From contig FOIY01000001.1 of the NCBI GenBank assembly GCA_900111435.1, positions 806,001 to 870,000 on the forward strand: 64,000 bases of DNA, read 5' to 3'. Each line of letters opens with the position of its first letter. Within the stretch, counting starts at the first letter, position 1. The notes under the pieces were generated by a model, which was given only the letters and a program-made list of their open reading frames with translations, was not told where the DNA came from and did no database searches. Position numbers and translations under genes: made by a program. This document shows positions 53,900 through 60,925 of this stretch, one piece after another. The DNA is from Ruminococcaceae bacterium KH2T8. Lineage in GTDB: Bacteria > Bacillota > Clostridia > Saccharofermentanales > Saccharofermentanaceae.

Positions 53900-54742
53900 A
53901 TGAATATTGTTACCGGTCTGTACATTTATTACGTTATTTTTTCTACTCTTTTAGGCATAGTTCTCGGCAGTTTTCTTAATGTCGTGATCTATCGACTTCC
54001 CGTCGGAAGGACGATCTCCAAAGGACGTTCGATGTGTATGAGCTGCGGTCACACGCTGGCGGCGAAAGACCTTGTCCCACTCTTCAGTTGGCTGTTTCTT
54101 AAAGGAAAGTGCCGTTACTGCGGCGCCCCCGTCGCCTCAAGATATGCCAAGATCGAGAGTCTTACGGGATTGGTGTTCCTTATATCCGCACTCACCAATA
54201 TCGATGCTATCGTTTTTATGATCTCGCCTGAACCCGTATTGATCATGTATGCACTTTACATCCTGCTCTTTATGATCACAATGTGCATGATAATATCTGC
54301 CATGATGATCTGGTATGATACAGCCAAGGGGCTTCCCCCTACAGCGATCGTATCCGTCATCCTTTCATTCATTGCATATATAATGCTCTATGTCTTCATA
54401 TCCGAGTCATTAGTTAATTCGATACTTATCGGGATAGCCAGATATATCGGCATACTTCTTGCTTTTGTCTTTATTACGTTTCTTCTTTCCAAGCTCCTTA
54501 AGCGCGAATATTCAAAGAACGATCTGTTCCTCGATCTTACATTTGCCGGAGCATTCTCATTTGAACTGATCCTCACACCCGTGCCCAGGAGCTATTTTGT
54601 GTTCTTACCCGCTATTATCTATGCAGTCATCAGATCTTCACTCAGGGGTTCGAAAAAAGATAAGTATTCGGGTATTATATGTTTTGCGCTGATAATGGTA
54701 TTGCAGATCGCAGTATATGCGTATACAAGTATCATCAGATAA
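53900..54742 (+). CDS. pilD: prepilin peptidase, A24 family, with atypical second active-site motif
   Basis: A 280-residue polytopic aspartic peptidase that cleaves and N-methylates prepilins. The N-terminal methylase-type region has LGSFLNVVIYRLP and the zinc cysteines CMSC (46, 49) and CRYC (71, 74) in a KGKCRYCGAPVASRY context. The first catalytic Asp is Asp140 in MIWYDTAKGLPPTAI. The second motif, normally GxGDxK, is replaced by YSKNDLFLDLTFAG (Asp208, Asp212). Seven or so hydrophobic helices. The ATG at 53900 has GGAGG eight bases upstream; an earlier ATG at 53867 has none. It is divergent from pilB and 30 bases before yebC. Confidence 0.88.
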   Translation: MNIVTGLYIYYVIFSTLLGIVLGSFLNVVIYRLPVGRTISKGRSMCMSCGHTLAAKDLVPLFSWLFLKGKCRYCGAPVASRYAKIESLTGLVFLISALTNIDAIVFMISPEPVLIMYALYILLFMITMCMIISAMMIWYDTAKGLPPTAIVSVILSFIAYIMLYVFISESLVNSILIGIARYIGILLAFVFITFLLSKLLKREYSKNDLFLDLTFAGAFSFELILTPVPRSYFVFLPAIIYAVIRSSLRGSKKDKYSGIICFALIMVLQIAVYAYTSIIR

Positions 54743-54772
54743 TCATCTATTTATTTATATTCGGAGGTTAAT

Positions 54773-55498
54773 ATGTCAGGTCATTCCAAGTGGAACAACA
54801 TCAAGAGGAAAAAGGAAGCTTCAGATGCAGCAAAAGGCGCCATCTTTACCAAGATCTCCAAGGAGATCGCCGTTGCAGTAAAGGCCGGTGGCCCCGATCC
54901 CGACGGTAACTCACGTCTTAAGGATGTTATTTCAAAGGCTAAAGCAGCGAATATGCCTAATGACAATATCAACAGAGCAATCAAGAAGGCCGCAGGTGCA
55001 GGCGAAGGCGACGATTACGAAGAGATCACATACGAAGGTTATGGTCCCGGCGGAGTTGCCGTTATGGTAAGAACACTTACTAACAACCGTAACAGGACAG
55101 CAGCTGACGTACGTCATATCTTCTCCAAGTACGGCGGAGCTATGGGCGTTACAGGAAGCGTTTCTTTCCTCTTCGAAGAAAAGGGCGTTATCCTCATCTC
55201 CAAGGAAGATTTCGAGGACGAAGATCAGGTCATGATGGATGCTCTCGATTGTGGCGCGGCAGATTTTGCTTCCGAGGACGAATACTACGAGATCGATATC
55301 GCTCCCGACGATTATTATTCCGTTAAGGACGAACTCGAAGCAAAGGGTTATACATTCCTTGATGCAAGTCTCGGCCCCGTAGCTACTACATCTGCTGATG
55401 TTACCGACGAGAATATCGTCTCCCAGCTCGAGAAGATGCTCGATATGATGGAAGAAAACGAAGATATCCAGGAAGTTTACCATAACTGGGATAACTGA
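54773..55498 (+). CDS. yebC: YebC/PmpR family protein
   Basis: A 241-residue member of the YebC/TACO1 family. The start MSGHSKWNNIKRKKEASDAA, LKDVISKAKAANMPNDNINR, EGYGPGGVAVMVRTLTNNRN and the C-terminal acidic LPxxx region are diagnostic, and length is normal. YebC proteins have been described as transcriptional regulators and, more recently, as ribosome-associated factors that help translate proline stretches. GGAGG precedes the ATG. It follows pilD closely, and its stop codon shares a base with the next gene start. Confidence 0.97.
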   Translation: MSGHSKWNNIKRKKEASDAAKGAIFTKISKEIAVAVKAGGPDPDGNSRLKDVISKAKAANMPNDNINRAIKKAAGAGEGDDYEEITYEGYGPGGVAVMVRTLTNNRNRTAADVRHIFSKYGGAMGVTGSVSFLFEEKGVILISKEDFEDEDQVMMDALDCGAADFASEDEYYEIDIAPDDYYSVKDELEAKGYTFLDASLGPVATTSADVTDENIVSQLEKMLDMMEENEDIQEVYHNWDN

Positions 55499-56565
55499 TG
55501 ACTTATAACGAAGAAGGCCGCGTATCATCTGAACAGGAACAGCGAAAGGCACAGGATAGTCAGTCTTCCGCCCGTCGCGGTCGCCTTATTCCCGAACTTC
55601 GATCGACATTAAGAAAGACAACACACCCTCATGATGAAAGAAATCATAAGGGTGCTGTTGAGATGTCTGTAGATGATATCATGTCTCAGGAAAAACTTGC
55701 GCGTGATATCTTATCAAAGATCGCTGTCATTGCTTTCGTCGGTCAATCCGGAACAGGTAAAAGCACCAGGGCTATTGCCGTCGCAAGAGCAAACGACATC
55801 AGATACATAATCGATGACGGTCTTCTAATCAACGGAAGCCGTATCGTAGCGGGCACCTCAGCCAAGAAAGCTCCTACTAAGATGGAGTCTGTAAGGCAGG
55901 CGCTCTTTGTCGATGATACGAGATCCTCGGTAATGCGACGTGCTCTCATCGAATCGCGTCCGTCGGCTCTCATGATCCTCGGTACCAGTGATTCGATGCT
56001 CTCAAAGATCTGCAATAATCTCTGGCTCAATCAGCCTGCAATGCTCATCAGGATCGAGGACGTCTCGACCGAAGAGGAGCGCAGGAGTGCTCGTAATACC
56101 AGAATGACTGAGGGTATGCACACGATCCCTGTCCCCAGTATGGAGATCAAGCATGAATTCTCAGGTTATTTCTCCGATCCCCTGAGCAGGATAAGAAAAA
56201 GGCTTGAACTTGACCGCACTCCACTTCCTCTGGAAAATGACTCCGACAGAACGATGGTGCGTCCCACCTTCTCTTCTCTCGGATCTTATTCCATCTCTGA
56301 TGAGGCGCTTCGCGATCTGATAGAGATCGTCCTTAAGGACATTCCCGGAGTCGGTCATCTCGACGGATTTAAGACCGAGAACCGTACTATCGGAGTTGTG
56401 GTGAGCATAGAGATCGCTCTTGCCTACGGTTACGATGCTCAGGAAGTACTTCTAAATGTACAGCAGAAGATCGGAAGTACTATAGAGGATCTTACCTCTA
56501 TAACTATAGTTGCCGTTAATGTACGTGCGGTGAGACTCATACATTCATCTAAGGAGGCAATATGA
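55498..56565 (+). CDS. P-loop ATPase fused to a C-terminal Asp23/Gls24-like domain
   Basis: A 355-residue two-domain protein. After a basic, Ser/Gln-rich 50-residue N-terminus, a P-loop GQSGTGKST (82-90) opens a nucleotide-binding domain of about 150 residues (IDDGLLINGSRIVAGTSAKK, then SALMILGTSDSMLSKICNNL). The last 100 residues (ISDEALRDLIEIVLKDIPGV, VVVSIEIALAYGYDAQEVLL, LTSITIVAVNVRAVRL) resemble the Asp23/DUF322 fold that is otherwise a stand-alone envelope-stress protein. I do not know this fusion under a name. One-base overlap with yebC and 4-base ATGA overlap with the DUF6062 gene indicate an operon. Confidence 0.75.
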   Translation: MTYNEEGRVSSEQEQRKAQDSQSSARRGRLIPELRSTLRKTTHPHDERNHKGAVEMSVDDIMSQEKLARDILSKIAVIAFVGQSGTGKSTRAIAVARANDIRYIIDDGLLINGSRIVAGTSAKKAPTKMESVRQALFVDDTRSSVMRRALIESRPSALMILGTSDSMLSKICNNLWLNQPAMLIRIEDVSTEEERRSARNTRMTEGMHTIPVPSMEIKHEFSGYFSDPLSRIRKRLELDRTPLPLENDSDRTMVRPTFSSLGSYSISDEALRDLIEIVLKDIPGVGHLDGFKTENRTIGVVVSIEIALAYGYDAQEVLLNVQQKIGSTIEDLTSITIVAVNVRAVRLIHSSKEAI

Positions 56566-57320
56566 AAGAAAAGATATATACGATTCCCGTAAATGATGCT
56601 TATAACGCCGACTGTGCATGCCCTCTTTGCTTTCTCAAGAAGAAAGCTGAGGAAGATTATCTCGACTATTATCTCGGACCTTCCCTGATGGAGCCCGACA
56701 CCAGAGTAGTTACCAACAAGACCGGTTTCTGCCCTGATCATATGGGTAAGCTCAATACCAGGGAAGCTAATCGTCTCGGCCTCGGGCTGATGCTCCATAC
56801 ACATCTCAAGGATTATTCCGCGGATATCTGTAATGAGCTCAAGAACGCAGCCCCCGGTAAGGCCACTCTTCTAAAGGGACGAAATACCGATTACAAGGCA
56901 AAGCTCAATACTATCGCTGATAAGATCGATCAGCGCACGGCTTCATGTCCCATATGTGAGAAGATCAACTATTCTACTGACAGATATACCGAAGTAATAA
57001 TGCATCTTTTTACACATGAAAAGGATTTCAAGGAAAAGTTTGCAGGTAAGACTCATTGTCTTCCGCATCTTGCTATGCTCCTGAGAACTGCTTCGTCGAA
57101 GCTCTCGCAGAATGATGCAGCTGACTTCATTACTGTCCTTGCAGAAAGTAACTCCAAGGCCTTCGAGGAGCTCACCAATGATGTAGAGTGGTTCACCTTG
57201 AAGTTCGACTACAGAAACAACGATAAGCCTTGGGGCAACAGCAAGAATTCAATTCAGCGCAGCATGCGTTTCTTATCAGGTGACAGAGGTGAATTCGATG
57301 AAAAGCGATCTTCCAAATAA
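56562..57320 (+). CDS. DUF6062 family cysteine/histidine-rich protein
   Basis: A 252-residue cytoplasmic protein with two similar Cys/His modules: CPLC (residues about 20-23) with FCPDHMGKL (about 52-60), and CPIC (about 126-129) with HCLPHLAMLLR (about 164-174). The CxxC...CxxH spacing suggests two zinc sites. This matches the DUF6062 family of Clostridia, function unknown. AGGAGG precedes the ATG. It overlaps the upstream ATPase gene by 4 bases and the downstream DsrE-like gene by 23 bases. Confidence 0.75.
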   Translation: MKEKIYTIPVNDAYNADCACPLCFLKKKAEEDYLDYYLGPSLMEPDTRVVTNKTGFCPDHMGKLNTREANRLGLGLMLHTHLKDYSADICNELKNAAPGKATLLKGRNTDYKAKLNTIADKIDQRTASCPICEKINYSTDRYTEVIMHLFTHEKDFKEKFAGKTHCLPHLAMLLRTASSKLSQNDAADFITVLAESNSKAFEELTNDVEWFTLKFDYRNNDKPWGNSKNSIQRSMRFLSGDRGEFDEKRSSK

Positions 57321-57714
57321 TCCTATTACGGATATAAAGATATTACCGGAGTTGGAGATAGAAGGAAGCGATAATTCGTTCAGCATTCTTTTCCGACATG
57401 ACTATTACTCATCTGATAACGATCACGGAAAGAGGCTTCTTAACGATCTTCTTTTATCACTCCAGACCTGCGGTAAGGACATCGACCGTATCATGTTTAT
57501 AGATTCGGGAGTCAAGCTCCTCTCTTCAGATTCGCTCATCGATCACGACTGTTTAAACAGCTTGATAAACAAAGCTCTGAATTCCTGTGTCTGCGCGGAT
57601 TCACTGGATTACTATGAGATCGATGGTTCTATCCTTCCGCCTAAGCTTATCCCTGTCACATCTGAGGAAATATTCTCTTCCCTCCTCTTCAGTCATAATA
57701 CGATCACTATCTGA
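57298..57714 (+). CDS. DsrE-family protein resembling the C-terminal half of YedF
   Basis: A 138-residue protein. HDYYSSDNDHGKRLLNDLLL, IMFIDSGVKLLSSDSLI and CVCADSLDYYEIDG follow the order of conserved segments in the DsrE-like C-terminal domain of YedF, the putative selenium-metabolism protein; the N-terminal TusA-like SirA domain of YedF is absent. Two cysteines in SCVCADSLDYY replace the usual CGTCLDYY pattern. Start: ATG at 57298 with GAGGTG six bases upstream rather than the GTG at 57280. No selD or other selenium gene is in the window. Confidence 0.6.
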   Translation: MKSDLPNNPITDIKILPELEIEGSDNSFSILFRHDYYSSDNDHGKRLLNDLLLSLQTCGKDIDRIMFIDSGVKLLSSDSLIDHDCLNSLINKALNSCVCADSLDYYEIDGSILPPKLIPVTSEEIFSSLLFSHNTITI

Positions 57715-57735
57715 CGATATCTTTTTACATATTTA

Positions 57736-57764
57736 AAGAGCACGGAATAAAATTCCGTGCTCTT
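57736..57764. terminator. bidirectional terminator hairpin
   Basis: A perfect 12-pair stem (AAGAGCACGGAA / TTCCGTGCTCTT, five-base loop) between two convergent genes, 22 and 25 bases from their stop codons. Flanking A/T runs are short on both sides (AATTTG, TTTAAAT). Confidence 0.8.
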
Positions 57765-57788
57765 AATTTGTTTATTTATAGATCCGCA

Positions 57789-59768
57789 TCAAACCGTGTA
57801 GTAAGAGAATCCGAAGATATCGTAATTATTGTCAACCGGCGTAGCATTACCACCACTGTTATCACTGGGAGCAGGGCAATAAGGCATTACCAGACACGAA
57901 CCGTTACCACCGTAGCACTGGTTGCAATAAAGACGTCCGTAGAAGATACAGCAGTTACCACCACGATTACCGCAAACTGAACCGTATCCGCTGGCCGGGG
58001 TAGTAGCTGTAGGTGCAATCAGAGGAAGAAGATTGACATAAGCTGTCAGGATTGATTCATTCTGGTTGCCGTCATAATAGATCTGACCGTCTGATACGTG
58101 ATCCGAACCGGCAGCGGGGAGACATCTGGAATAAATACTACATCCGGCACCGATAACCATAACAGCAGGCTTTGATGTCTGATCAAGATTCTTTCTCTGC
58201 CAAGGCGCAGCGGACGTGAAACAATTGGTGCTGACAATACCTGTAGGATTGCCGTTAGGGTTATAAGGCTCAAACCTGAGGCTGGCACCCTGAGCGATTA
58301 TGAAATATGCAGTATGATTGACATCCATAATATTTCCATTCTTGAACTCAATAGTACCGCTGATGAATGTGAAATCACCCTGTACATAGAAGATATACTT
58401 ACCGGTGCTCAGATCACATTCAAGCTTGTGACCGGGACCGATATTCAAAGAGGATGCTCCTGATCCGCCAAGAATATATGTGCCGGCTGTCAATTCATAA
58501 TCACTGCCACTTGCATATGCTGTTAAAGGTGTACCTGTCGCAGAAGACGGGTCAGATGCGATGAAACCGTTAATGCTGCTGTCAACAAGGAACTGTGAAT
58601 ATGTCTTACCGTTAGGGCGAGCAGCAGGATCGGGATCATTATAGTGACCTGCTGAGATCTTACCGAGGTAAGTAGTAACAGCAGCTGCTACGTCAGCATA
58701 ATCACCAACTCTGTTATTCCACTCATCAGATGCATTTGTAGCACCAAATGTTATAAGGCTGGCATCATTGGGAGTGCTGTTAGCGTATGCGTAGTAATCG
58801 GAACTCTGCTGGATGTTCTGATTTAACTCTACATACATACCGGAGTTGTAGAAAGTAACATCATCGAATCCGCAGATCCACTCATTGTTATGACCGTAGG
58901 AACTGATGTTAGACTGATTAACATTGTTGCTGTCATACCAAAGAACTGAAGTTCCGCCATCAAGGAAATAAAGGTCTGAACCGTTATTACCGTGGAAAGA
59001 AGAACCGCTCAAGCCGTGAAGGTTAAGACCGGAATTGCTGCCGAAGAAGACAACATCGCCATACATCTGAGTATTAGAGCCGGAACCCAATGCACTATCA
59101 CAATAAAGTGTAGAAGCAATGTGTGTCTGTCCACCCCATGATGTACTTCCGCCCAATGAAAGTACTGTATTGTTGTCAGCAGCATATCTGGAAATAGTCG
59201 AGTTGTCATAGACATCAGTAGAGGAAACAGTCGTACCAACTACGATATTCTCAAGACGTCCGCCGGAACCGAGCTGCAACTGGTGCTGGAATGTTCCCGA
59301 AGGCGCAGCCGAAACATGCGGCTTGTAAGAAAGACGAACCGTAGAAGATTCTGTTCCGATCGTAGTTGTAATATCGATCCAATAAGTATCCGCCATTGTC
59401 GGATGGGGAACAACTGTCAACTTAGTGCAGTTATCAGAAGCCGATGTCAAACCGGGAAGATCAGGACCAGCCGTGATCGTAAGCGGATTACCAACTCGAT
59501 TGCTGCTGAGGATCGTAGACATAGCGCCCTCGCTGAGCGTGTGGTTTGAATAAGCCTGATGGAAAGCCTGAGCAACTGCCGTTGCAGTCAGTCTCGCCTG
59601 GCTGGACTCAGCTCTTGCATAAAGCCTGTCTCTTGTACCCTTGGTCATGAGCATAGCAGCGGTGATCAGGACGAACGAGATCGCCAGAATAAAGAGGATC
59701 GTTACGAGAATTACACCCCTTTTGCTCTGCTTAGCCGAAGGATTCTTTTTCGAGAATTTTCTAAGCAT
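57789..59768 (-). CDS. large PilX-like exported protein with cysteine-rich C-terminus
   Basis: A 659-residue protein with a prepilin-like but non-canonical N-terminus: basic leader, then KRGVILVTILFILAISFVLI without Glu5, as in PilX-type minor pilins, followed by the amphipathic GTRDRLYARAESSQARLTAT. The large head (about 60-640) is Ser/Gly/Asn/Thr-rich with repeated beta segments, resembling a parallel beta-helix. The last 90 residues contain about ten cysteines (GNRGGNCCIFYGRLYCNQCY and others). It has its own strong promoter. A tip adhesin or minor pilin of the type IV pilus is the best guess. Confidence 0.7.
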   Translation of the reverse strand: MLRKFSKKNPSAKQSKRGVILVTILFILAISFVLITAAMLMTKGTRDRLYARAESSQARLTATAVAQAFHQAYSNHTLSEGAMSTILSSNRVGNPLTITAGPDLPGLTSASDNCTKLTVVPHPTMADTYWIDITTTIGTESSTVRLSYKPHVSAAPSGTFQHQLQLGSGGRLENIVVGTTVSSTDVYDNSTISRYAADNNTVLSLGGSTSWGGQTHIASTLYCDSALGSGSNTQMYGDVVFFGSNSGLNLHGLSGSSFHGNNGSDLYFLDGGTSVLWYDSNNVNQSNISSYGHNNEWICGFDDVTFYNSGMYVELNQNIQQSSDYYAYANSTPNDASLITFGATNASDEWNNRVGDYADVAAAVTTYLGKISAGHYNDPDPAARPNGKTYSQFLVDSSINGFIASDPSSATGTPLTAYASGSDYELTAGTYILGGSGASSLNIGPGHKLECDLSTGKYIFYVQGDFTFISGTIEFKNGNIMDVNHTAYFIIAQGASLRFEPYNPNGNPTGIVSTNCFTSAAPWQRKNLDQTSKPAVMVIGAGCSIYSRCLPAAGSDHVSDGQIYYDGNQNESILTAYVNLLPLIAPTATTPASGYGSVCGNRGGNCCIFYGRLYCNQCYGGNGSCLVMPYCPAPSDNSGGNATPVDNNYDIFGFSYYTV

Positions 59769-59833
59769 ACCTTGCCTCTCCTTTTTGCTAATAATGCTTG
59801 ATGCGCATAGTTATAGCTATTTAGTTACCCTTG

Positions 59834-59862
59834 ATTATAAGGCACGCGGTATGCTTTTTCAA
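59834..59862 (-). promoter_or_regulatory. strong promoter of the PilX-like gene
   Basis: On the minus strand TTGAAA (59857-59862), exactly 17 bases, perfect TATAAT (59834-59839), 66 bases upstream of the ATG. Confidence 0.8.
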
Positions 59863-59914
59863 TAAACTATTTTGATTTTTTCGCCTAAAAATCCACGATT
59901 TCTTAACGGTTTAT

Positions 59915-60925
59915 TCACATTTGCGACAAATTCTCTTCTGGCTCAGTGTTCTCTTCAGGAGCCTTTAGCGGAGCACCCTTTGCACCGAAGCGCTCGTACT
60001 CCTCCCTCTTGGATGCTACGAGATAATAATCTGTCTGTGTCGCGAACCTCAGGACAGCCGCAGCATAGTAGTGACCGGACTTATTTTTCTTGACTCTGGT
60101 CCTTGAGAAGAACTCGCCGTGAGTATCACATGCATAGAGTGCATATACGGATTTCCTGATCCTGAATTCAGATATCTCCTTGTGAAACTTCATGGAGCAG
60201 ATAGGACAGATACACGTCCATCCCTTTACCAGCGAAAGTGCATCTTCGGGAGTATCAGCCTCGGCAGAAACATTTACATATTCCCTCTTAAGATCGGGAT
60301 CTATAGACGAAGAAGATATAACACTTAATACTTCGCTCGTCTTATTGCAGTCAAAGATCCTCTTGAATATCTCGCCCGTATATCTGGCATCAGCTGTCGC
60401 GCTGTGGAAAGAATCGATCTTCGGGATACCGTAGTAATCTACTGCGAATTCAACGCTTCTCTGCTTGCCCCTCTCTCCCGAGAACATCGAGAAGATAGGC
60501 TGGATATCCAGGAAGAAACAGTTGAGCTTATCGTCCATCTCAAAGAACTTGAGATTTGTCTTGAGCATATCGGGATCGGAATTGCCCCATCCGGTGAGGA
60601 TGAAATCATCTCCGCAGAATTCGCGGAACTTCTTATAAGCATCTTCGAACGACAGACCGTTCTGAAGATCCTCATTAGATTTATGTGTAACCTTCTTTAC
60701 GTGATAATGGATCTTCGTATACTTCTGAGGTCTGACATCACATGAAAAGATATCCTTTTGGATGAGCATGCCGCTGTCGTATACATACTTAACTGCGCCG
60801 ATCTCGATTATCTCACCGCTTAATGCCGAAACGTCAAAAGGGTATGACTTCCCGGGAAACGGCTGATTCCATTCCATATCAAAGACGATAAATACCGTCT
60901 CATCCTCAATCTTTCTGCTCAGCAA
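59915..60925 (-). CDS. DEDDh 3'-5' exonuclease with C-terminal zinc-finger-like region
   Basis: A 336-residue RNase T/DnaQ-superfamily exonuclease. Exo I Asp16/Glu18 in VFDMEWNQPF, Exo II in LTGWGNSDPDMLKTN, Exo III HSATADARYTGEIF with the DEDDh His. The layout resembles KapD/ERI1-type nucleases. The C-terminal 110 residues hold CPICSMKFHKE and CDTHGEFFS, likely one zinc site. I prefer a TTG start at 60925, which has AAGGAG ten bases upstream; a GTG at 60949 lacks a ribosome site. It overlaps the YfhO-like gene by 20 bases and so is translationally coupled to it. Confidence 0.8.
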   Translation of the reverse strand: MLSRKIEDETVFIVFDMEWNQPFPGKSYPFDVSALSGEIIEIGAVKYVYDSGMLIQKDIFSCDVRPQKYTKIHYHVKKVTHKSNEDLQNGLSFEDAYKKFREFCGDDFILTGWGNSDPDMLKTNLKFFEMDDKLNCFFLDIQPIFSMFSGERGKQRSVEFAVDYYGIPKIDSFHSATADARYTGEIFKRIFDCNKTSEVLSVISSSSIDPDLKREYVNVSAEADTPEDALSLVKGWTCICPICSMKFHKEISEFRIRKSVYALYACDTHGEFFSRTRVKKNKSGHYYAAAVLRFATQTDYYLVASKREEYERFGAKGAPLKAPEENTEPEENLSQM

